This document shows positions 18,257 to 27,079 of a stretch of 64,000 nt of DNA, one piece after another. The stretch lies in assembly GCA_963762825.1 (NCBI GenBank), contig CAVXLZ010000002.1, positions 124,001 through 188,000 on the forward strand, written 5' to 3'. Both the position numbers and the translations under genes were made by a program. The notes under the pieces are model-generated. The model had not been told where the DNA came from. It was given only the letters and a program-made list of their open reading frames with translations, and ran no database searches. Source of the DNA: Miltoncostaea sp963762825. GTDB taxonomy: Bacteria; Actinomycetota; Thermoleophilia; Miltoncostaeales; Miltoncostaeaceae. Within the stretch, counting starts at the first letter, position 1; the number at the start of each line of letters is the position of its first letter.

Positions 18257-19894
18257 ATGCCGATCCGATCCCGCCACCTCGCCCTCCCCGCCCTCGCGCT
18301 GATGCTCGCGCTGCCCGGTGCACGGGCGGCCGAGGGCACGATCACGACCGTCGCGGGAACCGTCCCCGGCCTCGATGGCGACAACGGACCCGCGATCGCG
18401 GCGCGCATGAACGGGCCCGAGGGCACGGCCGTGGCGTCCGATGGGTCGCTGCTGATCGCCGACACCCAGAACGACAGCGTCCGCCGGGTCGCCCCGAACG
18501 GGATCATCACCACCATCGCCGGAAACGGGCAGGGCTTCTTCGGAGACGGCGGCCAGGCGGTCGATGCGGAGCTGAACGCCCCCTCCGACGTGGCCGCCCT
18601 CGGTGACGGGAGCATCCTGATCGCGGACACGGGGAACGACCGCATCCGGCGCATCGCGCGGGATGGGATCATCACCACCGTGGCGGGATCGGCCCGCGGA
18701 CTGGCGGGCGACGGCGGCCCGGCCGGCGCCGCTCTGCTGAACGGTCCCCGCGGCCTGACGCCGCTCGCCGACGGCGGCTACCTGATCGCCGACTCGGGCA
18801 ACGGCCGCATCCGGGCGGTCTCGGCAGCCGGCGTGATCACGACCGTCGCGGGCACGTCGCCCGGCTTCGCGGGCGACGGCGGTCCCGCGGTTTCGGCCCG
18901 ACTCGCCGACCCGCGCTCGGCGAGCGTCGTCGAGCGCGGCGGCCTGCTGATCGCCGATCTCGGCAACCGCCGGATCCGCCGGGTGGCGCCGGACGGGGTC
19001 ATCACGACGGTCGCCGGTGGTGGTGGGGGCCCGATCGACCAGAGCGTGTCAGCGCTACGGACGCGCCTCGGGGGCCCGGCCGACGTGATCCCCCTCACCA
19101 ACGGCGGCTTCCTGATGGCCGACACCCTGTCGGACCGCCTGCGCCGCGTCACCCCCCTCGGCACGATCGTGACGGTGGCCGGCGAGCGTCGCTCGCTCGG
19201 GGGCGACGGCGGCTCCGCGTCGGGGGCCTCGCTCGACACCCCCTCCGCGTTGACGCCCCAGGCCGACGGTGGGCTGCTGGTCTCCGACACTGGCAACGCG
19301 CGGATCCGGCTGCTCAGCCAGGTGGGGACCCTCCCGCCCCCCGAAGCCCTCAAGACGGTCGCGGTGAGCCCGTTCCGCGGCAGGGTGAGGGTGCGCCCCA
19401 GGGGCACTGCGACGCTCATCGACCTACGCGAGGATGATCTGGCGCCCAACCAGTCGGTCGTGGACGCCACGGCCGGCGCGGTCGATCTCACCGTGCGGGC
19501 ACCGGAGGCGGGCGCCGACGCCACCGCGAGGGTCTCGAGCGGGAAGTTCCTCCTGGTCCAGCCGATCGCCGACAGGGCGATCGCGGACCTGCGCCTCAAC
19601 GGCCCGCTGAGGTGCTCGGCGCGAGCCATCGCAGGGCGTGCGCAGGAGACTGCGAGGAGGAAGAAGCCCGCCCGTCGCGTCCGGATCAAGGTGCGCGGCC
19701 GCTACCGCACCTCGGGGCGTTACGCCGTGGCCGTCGCCAACGGAACCGCATGGACCATCACCGACCGGTGCGACCGCACGGTCATCCGGGTCACCGAGGG
19801 CACCGTCACCGTGCGCGATCTGCGGCGCGCCCGAAATGTGAAGGTGAGGGCGGGCCGGACCTACGTCGCCCTGGCGAGGGCGCCCCGCCGCTGA
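18257..19894 (+). CDS. secreted NHL-repeat protein with FecR-like C-terminal domain
   Basis: 545 residues with a cleavable signal peptide (LALPALALMLALPGARA). Residues about 25-350 hold six to seven NHL propeller blades of the form ITTVAGxxxGFxGDGGPA followed by LIADTxNxRIRRV. From about residue 360 the sequence changes to a beta-rich region with FecR-like character (GRYAVAVANGTAWTITDRC, VTEGTVTVRD). The propeller suggests protein or polymer binding at the cell surface; the C-terminal part resembles domains found in wall-exposed actinobacterial proteins. It is divergent from the cyclase gene with an 89-bp shared promoter region. Confidence 0.8.
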   Translation: MPIRSRHLALPALALMLALPGARAAEGTITTVAGTVPGLDGDNGPAIAARMNGPEGTAVASDGSLLIADTQNDSVRRVAPNGIITTIAGNGQGFFGDGGQAVDAELNAPSDVAALGDGSILIADTGNDRIRRIARDGIITTVAGSARGLAGDGGPAGAALLNGPRGLTPLADGGYLIADSGNGRIRAVSAAGVITTVAGTSPGFAGDGGPAVSARLADPRSASVVERGGLLIADLGNRRIRRVAPDGVITTVAGGGGGPIDQSVSALRTRLGGPADVIPLTNGGFLMADTLSDRLRRVTPLGTIVTVAGERRSLGGDGGSASGASLDTPSALTPQADGGLLVSDTGNARIRLLSQVGTLPPPEALKTVAVSPFRGRVRVRPRGTATLIDLREDDLAPNQSVVDATAGAVDLTVRAPEAGADATARVSSGKFLLVQPIADRAIADLRLNGPLRCSARAIAGRAQETARRKKPARRVRIKVRGRYRTSGRYAVAVANGTAWTITDRCDRTVIRVTEGTVTVRDLRRARNVKVRAGRTYVALARAPRR

Positions 19895-19900
19895 CCGGCC

Positions 19901-20554
19901 CTACCGGCCGCGCTTCTCCAACGCCGCACGGTCGAGCACGATCGTGCGCCCGCGCTCCAGACGCACCGAGCCGCGTGCCTCTTCCTCGCGCAGCACCCGG
20001 TTGACCGTCGCGCGGGACGTGCCGGCGATGCTCGCGAGGTCCTCCTGGCGCAGCGGGATCACGGCCTCCGTGGCGCCCGGCCCGTAGGCCTCCGCGAGTT
20101 CCCCCAGCCTCCGGAGCACCCGGGTGTCGGCCGGCACGTAGAGCGCCTCCAGCAGATGTCGTGACAGCCTGCGCATCCCGGCCGAGAGGATCGCCACGAG
20201 GACGTCGGTGACCGAAGGGTGAGCGGCCCTCAGGCGCTCGAAATCGGGCCGGTGTATCGAGCGCGTCTCTGCGGCCTGCAGCGCCTCGACGGTGGCCGTC
20301 CGCCGGCTCTCGCCGCCGATCAACGCCAGCTCGCCGAACATCTCGCCCGGACCGAGGACCGTGAGGATCGCCACGTCACCGAGCGCCGTCTGGACCCTCA
20401 CTGCGAAACGACCGGAGACGATCAGGTGGAGGGTGTCGGCCGGATCATCGACATGGAACACCACCTCGCCACGCCGGAAGGTACGCCTGCGCGCGATCGA
20501 CAGCAGCTGCTGGACCTCCGCCTGCGGAACACCCTCGAGCACCCGCCAGCGCAT
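19901..20554 (-). CDS. Crp/Fnr family transcription regulator
   Basis: 217 residues from ATG 20554, behind GGAGGGCGCG. N-terminal cyclic-nucleotide-binding domain with the phosphate-binding cassette GEMFGELALIGGESRRTATV (about 75-95), a dimer helix, and a C-terminal winged helix-turn-helix (LRQEDLASIAGTSRATVNRVL). The cassette has the Gly-Glu and Arg positions used by cAMP-binding members, and there are no Cys clusters as in Fnr, so it is best read as a cyclic-nucleotide receptor, possibly serving the CHASE2 cyclase 1.3 kb away. It is convergent with the NHL gene, six bases apart. Confidence 0.88.
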   Translation of the reverse strand: MRWRVLEGVPQAEVQQLLSIARRRTFRRGEVVFHVDDPADTLHLIVSGRFAVRVQTALGDVAILTVLGPGEMFGELALIGGESRRTATVEALQAAETRSIHRPDFERLRAAHPSVTDVLVAILSAGMRRLSRHLLEALYVPADTRVLRRLGELAEAYGPGATEAVIPLRQEDLASIAGTSRATVNRVLREEEARGSVRLERGRTIVLDRAALEKRGR

Positions 20555-20603
20555 CGCGCCCTCCGGTCGCCTGTGCCGCCAGGCTAGCCGGTCCTGCGGC
20601 CGA

Positions 20604-22094
20604 TCACCCGGCCGGCGACGGGGCCTCGATCGGGCAGGCCGTGGCCGACTCCCGCTCACCATCCGCCTCCCCCGGGCGTCGGATGGTGAGAAGGGCGAGA
20701 ACGCCGCCGAGGGCGCAGAGCCCTGCGCAGATCAGGATCGCGATGACGAACCCCTCGCCGAACGCGACCGGGTCGCGGTAGTCGGCACCCGCGATCCCGG
20801 CGAGCGGCGGCAGCACGGCGACCGCCAGGAGGCCGCCGATCCTGGCCACGTCGTTGTTGACGCCGGAGGCGACTCCGGCATGCTCGTCGCTCGCGGCGGC
20901 GAGAACCGTGGCCGTGAGCGGCGCCACGGTCAGTGACAGCCCCAGGGCGAAGACCACCACGGCCGGGAGGATGGTGGTGGCATAGGAGGCATCTGCACCG
21001 ATGCGGGCCATGAGCGCCAGGCCCGCAGCGGCCAGGAGCGGCCCCAGGGTCATCGGCAATCGCGGCCCGATGCGCTGGGAGAGCCGCCCCGCCCGCGCCG
21101 AGAGCAGCAGCATCACGACGGTCATGGGCATCAACGCGAGCCCCGCCTGGAGCGCCGACAGGCCGACCACCTGCTGCAGCTGGATCGCCAGCAGGAAGAT
21201 GGCGCCCCCGAGCGCCGCATAGACCACAAGCGTGACGAGGTTGGCCGCCGTGAACTGACGGGAGCGGAAGATCCCGAGCGGCAGCATCGGATGGTGGCTG
21301 GCCCACTCCACGACGATGAAGGCCATGAGCGCGGCGATACCGGAGAGGAGGGCGACGAGGATCGCCGGATCTCCCCAGCCTGCGCCGGGTCCCTCGATCA
21401 GGGCGTACGTGACACCGGCCAGCCCGAGGGCGGCGAGCGCCGCGCCCGCCGGATCGACCCGCGCCCCCGCCGGGTCGCGGGTCTCCGGGACATGGCGCAG
21501 CGCCACCGCGATCACCGCCGCCGCGACCGGCAGGTTGAGCAGGAAGATCAGTCGCCACGAGACGGCGTCGACGAGGTAGCCCCCCAGCAGCGGGCCGATG
21601 GCCGTGGCGACACCACCGAACCCGGACCACGCGCCGATGGCCGCTCCTCGGTCGTCCCGGTGGAAGGACGCCTGGATGATCGCGAGGCTCCCGGGCGTCA
21701 AGAGGGCTCCCCCGACCCCCTGCAGCGCCCGCGCGGCGATCAGGGACTCGATGCTCGGAGCGATGGCGCACAGCAGCGAGGCCGCGGCGAACCAGACCAC
21801 CCCGATCGTGAAGATCCGCCGCCGGCCGAACCGGTCGCCGAGCGAGCCGCCGAGGAGCAGCAGGCCCGCGAGCGCCAGCGTGTACGCGTTGATGGTCCAC
21901 TGCAGGCTGCTGAGGCCCGCGCCGAAGTCGTCCCCGATCGCCGGTGTCGCCACGTTGACGGCCGTCGCGTCGATGCCCACGACTGCGGAGCCCAGGACGG
22001 TGGTGGCGAGCACCCACCGCCCTCGGGGCGATGCGAGGTGCAGGGGCTCCCCCGCGGCCGGTGGTCGCATCTTGGGCGCCATTCCGCCCATCAT
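20604..22094 (-). CDS. DHA2 family (EmrB/QacA-type) drug efflux MFS transporter
   Basis: About 496 residues and 14 predicted membrane helices, the DHA2 layout. Motif A (GGSLGDRFGRRRIF), motif C-like LLTPGSLAIIQASF and helix-1 motif GIDATAVNVATPAI are clear. It should export lipophilic compounds using the proton gradient. Start taken at ATG 22094; in-frame ATGs at 22091, 22082 and 22070 are also possible. It lies 34 bases downstream of the MarR-family gene on the same strand, the usual arrangement in which a MarR repressor controls an exporter. Confidence 0.9.
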   Translation of the reverse strand: MMGGMAPKMRPPAAGEPLHLASPRGRWVLATTVLGSAVVGIDATAVNVATPAIGDDFGAGLSSLQWTINAYTLALAGLLLLGGSLGDRFGRRRIFTIGVVWFAAASLLCAIAPSIESLIAARALQGVGGALLTPGSLAIIQASFHRDDRGAAIGAWSGFGGVATAIGPLLGGYLVDAVSWRLIFLLNLPVAAAVIAVALRHVPETRDPAGARVDPAGAALAALGLAGVTYALIEGPGAGWGDPAILVALLSGIAALMAFIVVEWASHHPMLPLGIFRSRQFTAANLVTLVVYAALGGAIFLLAIQLQQVVGLSALQAGLALMPMTVVMLLLSARAGRLSQRIGPRLPMTLGPLLAAAGLALMARIGADASYATTILPAVVVFALGLSLTVAPLTATVLAAASDEHAGVASGVNNDVARIGGLLAVAVLPPLAGIAGADYRDPVAFGEGFVIAILICAGLCALGGVLALLTIRRPGEADGERESATACPIEAPSPAG

Positions 22095-22128
22095 GAACCC
22101 AAACGAGTGCGCTCCGCCCGCGGGCGGC

Positions 22129-23031
22129 TCAGATCCTGTGCTGCTCGCGGACGGCCCGGCCGACGGTCTCGGGGGCGGCCCCGCGACCGTCGGGCGGCGC
22201 CGGGCCGAGCAGCACCGAGATGCGCAGAGCCTCCATCGCGCGGACGACGGCGAACTCGATCTCGCCGACTTCCGCGTGGTCGTCCAGCGCCGCGTAGAGA
22301 GCGCCGACCGACGTGAGGTCGCGCTCGCCGGCCGCCCGCAGGACGTCGCCCAGCTGGATGCCGGCCGCAGCGGCCCTGCAGCCCTCCTCCACGCCCAGGA
22401 CGAGCATGCCGGCAACTGCCGGGAGCCCCACGGCCGCGCGCATCGAGATGGTGACATGGGTTGGTGCCAGCGTGAGCCCGAGGCGAAGCGGCGCTGCCGG
22501 CGGCAGCACGGAGCCCTCGAACTCGATGAGGAGCGTACGCAGCAGGCCCGCGAGCTGCTCCTGCTCGGGGGCCCCCAGCGCGGCGAGCAGCCGTCGCTCG
22601 TTGTCGAGATGGGCGGGGACCACGCGCTCGAAAAGCTCGCGGCCGTCGTCGGTGAGGGTGATCCGGCTGTTGCGCCTGTCGCCGGCGTCCGCACCGCGCG
22701 CGACCAGGCCGTCAGCGACGAGGCGGTCGATCCGCACGCTCACGGTGCCGGATGTGAGCCCGAGCTCCTCCATCAGGCGTCGCTGCGACACGCCGCCCGG
22801 CTCCTGAAGCCGCGTCAGCGTCACCAGCACCGCGAAGCCGGGGGCACCAATGCCGTGCCGCGCGAACAGGCCCTCGATCTGACGTTCGAGGTGGGCGCGC
22901 AGGCGGGAGAGACGGCTGATCACAGCGACCGGAGCCAGGTCGAGATCCTCGCGGGCCCCGCCCCAACCAGAGATCAGCCGGTCGACCGAATCGCGGGGGA
23001 AGCCTCTGCGGTCGGCGGGGAGATCGTCCAC
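22129..23031 (-). CDS. MarR family regulator fused to a PDZ-like domain
   Basis: 300 residues, about twice a normal MarR protein. The first 165 residues are a standard MarR winged-helix unit (LMEELGLTSGTVSVRIDRL as recognition region, GDRRNSRITLTDDGREL as wing). Residues about 185-285 look like a PDZ domain: a GLTLAPT start, the carboxylate-loop-like GLPAVAGMLVLGV, then CRAAAAGIQLGDVLRAAGER and DLTSVGALYAAL. PDZ domains bind protein C-termini, which is unusual on a MarR repressor and suggests that a peptide or partner tail may relieve repression. It sits between the exporter gene it likely controls and a divergent DJ-1 gene. Confidence 0.82.
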   Translation of the reverse strand: MDDLPADRRGFPRDSVDRLISGWGGAREDLDLAPVAVISRLSRLRAHLERQIEGLFARHGIGAPGFAVLVTLTRLQEPGGVSQRRLMEELGLTSGTVSVRIDRLVADGLVARGADAGDRRNSRITLTDDGRELFERVVPAHLDNERRLLAALGAPEQEQLAGLLRTLLIEFEGSVLPPAAPLRLGLTLAPTHVTISMRAAVGLPAVAGMLVLGVEEGCRAAAAGIQLGDVLRAAGERDLTSVGALYAALDDHAEVGEIEFAVVRAMEALRISVLLGPAPPDGRGAAPETVGRAVREQHRI

Positions 23032-23056
23032 GCCGAAAGCCTAGATGCGGAGGCCA

Positions 23057-23085
23057 TTGACAACAACTTGATCTCAAACTATTAC
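23057..23085 (+). promoter_or_regulatory. sigma-70-type promoter with embedded palindrome
   Basis: TTGACA (23057-23062), a 17-base spacer and TATTAC (23080-23085) form a near-consensus promoter pointing at the DJ-1 gene 38 bases on. The spacer contains TTGATCTCAA (23068-23077), an imperfect palindrome of the kind MarR proteins bind. The stretch is strikingly AT-rich for this genome. Binding by the MarR-PDZ protein encoded next door is an inference. Confidence 0.7.
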
Positions 23086-23122
23086 TCCCATACATTCTAG
23101 TTGAACACGGAGAGGAGCCGCC

Positions 23123-23893
23123 ATGGCGACGGTGAACGAAATAGGGGACCACCACGAGGTTGTGAACATCACACCCCGTGGCGAGCGTCCCAAGGTTCTG
23201 ATGGTCGTGGCGAACCCCGGCACGTCAACAACCACCGGCTGGCCAGTCGGCTTCTGGGCGGCCGAGCTGTTCCACCCGCTCTTCGAGTTCACACGCGCCC
23301 GCTACTCGGTGACGATCGCGTCGCCTGAGGGCGGGCTCGTGGTAGTGGACCCTCTCAGCGACCCGCGGGACGACAGCCGCTGGTCGGCCGACGACGTCAT
23401 CTCCATGGGTTCGCTCAACACTCCCGCGATCATGGCGCTGCTCGAGGACACGCCTGCCCTCACCGACCTCGATCCCGAGGCCTTCGACGCCCTCGTTGTC
23501 TGCGGCGGCCAGGGGCCGATGTTCCAGTTCCGCGCCCACGAGGTCCTCAAGGGGTTCATCGCTCGCTTCTTCGAGGACGGCAAGCCGACCGCCGCCCTCT
23601 GCCACGGAGTGTCGGCCCTGATCGATGTCACCCTCTCCGACGGCTCGCACCTCGTAGCGGGGCGTACGTTGACTGGGTTCGCCAACGCGGAAGAGGACTT
23701 CGGGGACGCCGCCGCGGGCGTCACGATCATGCCCTATCGGGTCGAGGACGCCCTCCGCGAGCGTGGCGCGAACTTCGTCCAGGCCGGGCTCTTCAAGGCC
23801 TTCGCAGTCCGCGACCAGAACCTGATCACGGGCCAGCAGCAGTACTCGGGAACCAAGGTCGCCGAGCTCGTCGTCGAATCGCTGGGCGTCTGA
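23123..23893 (+). CDS. DJ-1/PfpI family protein (Hsp31/YajL-type glutamine amidotransferase fold)
   Basis: 256 residues, ATG behind GGAGAGGAGCCGCC. It has the DJ-1/PfpI core with the nucleophile elbow AALCHGVSAL (Cys about residue 157), the region VVCGGQGPMFQF before it, and a large N-terminal segment with GWPVGFWAAELFHP, as in Hsp31-like members that act as glyoxalase III or deglycase-type stress proteins. It is soluble, with no signal. Driven by a strong promoter facing a MarR repressor gene, it is probably induced by an electrophile or drug. The next gene overlaps it by one base. Confidence 0.88.
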   Translation: MATVNEIGDHHEVVNITPRGERPKVLMVVANPGTSTTTGWPVGFWAAELFHPLFEFTRARYSVTIASPEGGLVVVDPLSDPRDDSRWSADDVISMGSLNTPAIMALLEDTPALTDLDPEAFDALVVCGGQGPMFQFRAHEVLKGFIARFFEDGKPTAALCHGVSALIDVTLSDGSHLVAGRTLTGFANAEEDFGDAAAGVTIMPYRVEDALRERGANFVQAGLFKAFAVRDQNLITGQQQYSGTKVAELVVESLGV

Positions 23894-24480
23894 TGGGCCG
23901 GGTCGCCGTGATCGGCGCCGGGGACGTAGGGGGTGCCATCGCGGCCGCTCTGCGCGACGGCGACCGGGAGGTGACGGTTGGTGTCCGCTCGCCGACGGAA
24001 CCCGGGCAGCAGGCGGTCGACGAGGCGATCGCGGGTGCCGGTGCGGTCGTCGTGGCGATCCCGGGGTCCGCGGTGGAGGGCTTCGCCGCGACCCACGGGA
24101 GGGCACTCGCGGGCCGGCTGGTGCTCGACGCGACCAATGACTTGTCGGAGGGCCACGGCGGCGCCCTGCACCACATGGACGCCTGGACCCTCCACGCCCC
24201 GGGGGCCCTCGTGTGCCGGGCGTTCAACACGATCGGGTTCGAGAACGTTGCGCGGCCCCGATTCGGGGAGGAGAACGCCGACCTGCTCTGGTGCGGCCCC
24301 GAGCCGGCCCAGGAGGAGGCCGAGGACCTGATCCGGTCCACCGGCCTGCGCCCAGTGCGGGTGGGCGGAGCCGAGGCAGCCGACCTGCTCGACGGGGTCG
24401 CGCGGCTGTGGTTTACGCTGGCGCGCGGGCGAGGGCGCCACGTCGCCTTTCGGGTCCTGGAGGACGCGCCGAGGGGCTGA
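23893..24480 (+). CDS. NADP-binding F420-reductase-like / dinucleotide-binding oxidoreductase
   Basis: 195 residues with an N-terminal Rossmann fold (VAVIGAGDVGGAIAAAL) and a layout like the NADPH:F420 oxidoreductase / coenzyme-binding family (DATNDLSEG, RAFNTIGFENVARP, then a short C-terminal helix). VGVRSP after the second strand fits NADP preference. It is translated from an ATG overlapping the DJ-1 stop, so the two proteins are made together, perhaps for detoxifying reactive carbonyls. The exact substrate is unknown. Confidence 0.8.
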   Translation: MGRVAVIGAGDVGGAIAAALRDGDREVTVGVRSPTEPGQQAVDEAIAGAGAVVVAIPGSAVEGFAATHGRALAGRLVLDATNDLSEGHGGALHHMDAWTLHAPGALVCRAFNTIGFENVARPRFGEENADLLWCGPEPAQEEAEDLIRSTGLRPVRVGGAEAADLLDGVARLWFTLARGRGRHVAFRVLEDAPRG

Positions 24481-24710
24481 GCCCACACCCACGCCATGGT
24501 GCCGGCATGCGGCCGATCCGGCGCGCGCCGTGGGGGCCTGGGCGCGGCCGGGAGCAGAAGGGTCCCACGAGGCAGAGAGCCCGGCCGGAACGGTGGGCTG
24601 TCCGATCGCTCAAGGTTGGGAGCCCGATGTTCGATGGGGGCGTGAACCCGCGACAACCCGCCAACCGGGCTCGGCTCGCGGCACATCACGTTCTCGTGGA
24701 GGAGAGCTAC

Positions 24711-25178
24711 ATGCTTGAGCGACTCCGCCGCCGTAAGGGCCAGAAGGGTTTCACCCTCATCGAGCTCCTTGTGGTGGTCATCATCATCGGCCTTCTGGCC
24801 GCGATCGCCATCCCGGCGTTCCTCGGCCAGCGCAACAAGGCCAACGACGCTGCTGCCAAGTCGCTGGTGCGCAACGGCGCGACCGCGATGGAGGCCTACT
24901 TCAGCGACGGCAACAGCTACGCCGGTGCCACCGCTGCCAACCTGCGCGCGATCGAGCCCAACATCGCGTGGCAGATCACCGCAGCCGACGCCGCCCAGGA
25001 CCAGCTGAACTTCGGCACGCCGACGGCCACCACCTACAGCCTGTCAACCGTCAGCAAGTCCGGCACCACCTACACGTACGCCAAGGACCTCAACCCCGCC
25101 GCCGGAGCCTCGACGGTGACCCGCTCGTGCACCCCGACCACCGCCTGCACCGCCAATGGCGTGGCAGGGCGCTGGTAG
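24711..25178 (+). CDS. pilA: type IV pilin (PilA-like major pilin)
   Basis: 155 residues. The prepilin signal is short and basic (MLERLRRRKGQKG) and is cut before Phe in GFTLIELLVVVIIIGLLAAIA; Glu at +5 is present. After the hydrophobic assembly helix comes KANDAAAKSLVRNGATAMEAYF and a small Thr-rich beta domain with one Cys pair (RSCTPTTAC). Ribosome binding site GGAGGAGA stands before ATG 24711. This pilin style is common in Thermoleophilia. No pilus assembly genes are nearby, so the machinery must be encoded elsewhere. The 230 bases upstream hold no other gene. Confidence 0.93.
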   Translation: MLERLRRRKGQKGFTLIELLVVVIIIGLLAAIAIPAFLGQRNKANDAAAKSLVRNGATAMEAYFSDGNSYAGATAANLRAIEPNIAWQITAADAAQDQLNFGTPTATTYSLSTVSKSGTTYTYAKDLNPAAGASTVTRSCTPTTACTANGVAGRW

Positions 25179-25202
25179 CCCCCGCGCACACCGCGTGACC
25201 CC

Positions 25203-25238
25203 ATCGACCCCGGTCGCCTGACGACGACCGGGGTCGAT
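25203..25238. terminator. strong hairpin after the pilin gene
   Basis: A 14-bp perfect stem (ATCGACCCCGGTCG / CGACCGGGGTCGAT) with an 8-base loop, 25 bases after the pilin stop and 16 bases before the end of the convergent secreted-protein gene. It likely ends transcription from both sides. Confidence 0.8.
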
Positions 25239-25253
25239 GTGCGTCGCGGACCG

Positions 25254-25748
25254 CTAGAGCGTCGCCCTCGCCCGGCAGACCTCGCCGGTGGCACTGCGAC
25301 GAGCAACCGCCACGACCGTCGTGCGCGGCACGCCGCGCCGGATCACGGTACGGACCTCGAATGATCCGCTCGGGCCTCTGGTGGTCGCCGCCCGCCGCAG
25401 CACCTTCTTGCCGCTGCGCTTCAGGACGACGCCCCATCGCGAGCCGTTGCGGTTCTCGTCCACCTCGAACTCGACCTCGACCCGTCCGTTCTCGGGGCTG
25501 AGCTTGAGCTTCGCGGAGCTCGAGGCGGTACAGACGCCGCGCACGCGGACGTCCTTCCGCTTGGCGCGCTTCAGAGCGCGCACGACGCCCGTGTCGTCGC
25601 CGACGGAGATGCGGGCCGTGCTGTCGTCGGCGGAGACGCGAGCAGCACCGTCGTCGGCGCCGTTGCGCCCCATCGCGACCGGGGAGGCCGCCAGGACTCC
25701 GGTCGCGATGGCCGTGCTCAGGACTGCCAGGGTTCCTCGGTGCATCAT
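25254..25748 (-). CDS. secreted protein, paralogue of the one at 29484-29927
   Basis: 164 residues from ATG 25748 (GGAGGAGCG just upstream; a second ATG follows at once). Signal peptide LAVLSTAIATGVLAASPVA. The mature part is a small beta-rich basic domain with two Cys (VRGVCTASS near the front, GEVCRARATL at the very end) that probably pair. The same plan, with matching strands (RVEVEFEV against RIRADLRV, KKVLRRA against RLVKRVRVRA), occurs in the product of 29484-29927. It belongs to no family I know. A GGTCCTASGWCC element lies 83 bases upstream, tying it to the exopolysaccharide regulon. Confidence 0.72.
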   Translation of the reverse strand: MMHRGTLAVLSTAIATGVLAASPVAMGRNGADDGAARVSADDSTARISVGDDTGVVRALKRAKRKDVRVRGVCTASSSAKLKLSPENGRVEVEFEVDENRNGSRWGVVLKRSGKKVLRRAATTRGPSGSFEVRTVIRRGVPRTTVVAVARRSATGEVCRARATL

Positions 25749-25830
25749 CGCTCCTCCGTTTCGCGGCGCCCGCGTGGCGCCATCCACCGACAGACTCACC
25801 GAGAGCCGGTCGGGGTCTCAATGCGACATC

Positions 25831-25842
25831 GGTCCTACGACC
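25831..25842. promoter_or_regulatory. GGTCCTASGWCC element, copy a
   Basis: GGTCCTACGACC, preceded by TCTCAATGCGACATC (25816-25830), which aligns with the flank of the copy at 29441-29475. It lies upstream of the secreted-protein gene starting at 25748 and overlaps the stop codon of the glycosyltransferase gene. Proposed operator of the NarL-type regulator encoded at 29970-30608. Confidence 0.6.
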
Positions 25843-27079
25843 GCGGGGCGACCGGCGCACGGTCGCGGATCGGGGACCTCTCGGTGCGGGTCCAGGTCGA
25901 CGAACCCGACGAGAGCACGCCCCCGAGCGCACCCGCCATGAAGCTCGGGTACACGACGAGCCAGAAGTAGACCGGGAAGAGGACGAAGAGCGGGAAGACC
26001 CGCCACCCCCCGCCGACATGGGCGCCGTCGAACAGCGTCGCGACGCAGGTCTGGATCCCGAAAAGGCCGAACGTCCACAGCAGGAGCGCCTGCCAGTCGC
26101 CTTCGAGCGCCACCAGGAGGGCGGCCGACCGGAACGAGCCGTCCAGGGTGGCCACGGCGGCGCGGGCCAGCAGGCCGGTCGCGAGAGCCATCCACGCGAC
26201 GGCCCCGACGACCTGGGCCGCGATCGGTATCAGAGCGCGATTCGGGGTGAGTGCGACGTTCCAGTGGAGACGCAGCACCTCGACCATCCCCCGCGCCCAC
26301 CGACGTCGCTGACGATAGAGCGGGCCGAGGCGGGTGGGGGCCTGGATCAGGAACACCGCCCGCGGGTCGTATGACAGCAGCCATCCGGCCCGCTGGAGGC
26401 GCCAGCTGATCTCGATGTCCTCGGTGACCGTTGCCGCCGACCACCCCCCGACGGCACGGAGCGCGGAGGTGCGAAAGCACGCAGCTGCGCCGCTGACGGT
26501 GTAGAGGCCTCCCCAGAACTGCTCCGCCCTCTTGGCGAGACCCACGATTACCGAGTACTCCATAGCCTGCATCGCCGTCAGTGGGCTCTCGACGTTACCC
26601 ACGCGGGCGTGGCCGGTGACCGCGCCGACCTGTGGATCGGCGAACTGCTGGACGAGCCTCCCGATGGCATCGGGCCGGCTCCGGGTGTCGGCATCGACGA
26701 CCATGAACAGGTCGGTGTCGACGCGATCGAGGACGTACTGGAGGGCTCGGCTCTTGCCGAGGTTGCGCGGCAGCTCGTGCACCACCACCCCCCTCCGCGC
26801 AAAGCCCCGCGCGATCTCCGCGGTGCGGTCGGTGCTGCCGTCCGACACGACATGAATCTCGAGCGAAGGATGGCTCTGGTCGAGCAGGGCCTCGATGGCG
26901 GCCCCGAGCACGAGCTCCTCGTTGTGGGCCGGCATGACCACCGCCACCGAGGGCGCGTATCCCGCCCGCAGGGGCAGCCGCCACTCACGACGGACGACGA
27001 AGGCGAAGCCGAGGATGATCCAGCTGAGCGCGACGACGGCCGGGAAGAGGGCGACGAACTCACGCGCCGATCCGGTCAC
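25835..27079 (-). CDS. membrane glycosyltransferase family 2 (PgaC/poly-GlcNAc synthase-like)
   Basis: 414 residues from GTG 27079. One N-terminal helix (FVALFPAVVALSWIILGFAFV), a cytoplasmic GT2 domain and three to four C-terminal helices: the layout of processive synthases such as PgaC/IcaA. Catalytic motifs are present: MPAHNEE, SDGSTDRT, the DxD motif in VVDADTRS, the base region TEDIEIS, and QxxRW as YRQRRRWARGM. It should polymerise an N-acetylhexosamine and extrude the chain. GTGA overlap with the small PgaD-like gene upstream, and a deacetylase gene before that, support a poly-N-acetylglucosamine-type exopolysaccharide. Confidence 0.88.
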   Translation of the reverse strand: MTGSAREFVALFPAVVALSWIILGFAFVVRREWRLPLRAGYAPSVAVVMPAHNEELVLGAAIEALLDQSHPSLEIHVVSDGSTDRTAEIARGFARRGVVVHELPRNLGKSRALQYVLDRVDTDLFMVVDADTRSRPDAIGRLVQQFADPQVGAVTGHARVGNVESPLTAMQAMEYSVIVGLAKRAEQFWGGLYTVSGAAACFRTSALRAVGGWSAATVTEDIEISWRLQRAGWLLSYDPRAVFLIQAPTRLGPLYRQRRRWARGMVEVLRLHWNVALTPNRALIPIAAQVVGAVAWMALATGLLARAAVATLDGSFRSAALLVALEGDWQALLLWTFGLFGIQTCVATLFDGAHVGGGWRVFPLFVLFPVYFWLVVYPSFMAGALGGVLSSGSSTWTRTERSPIRDRAPVAPRS

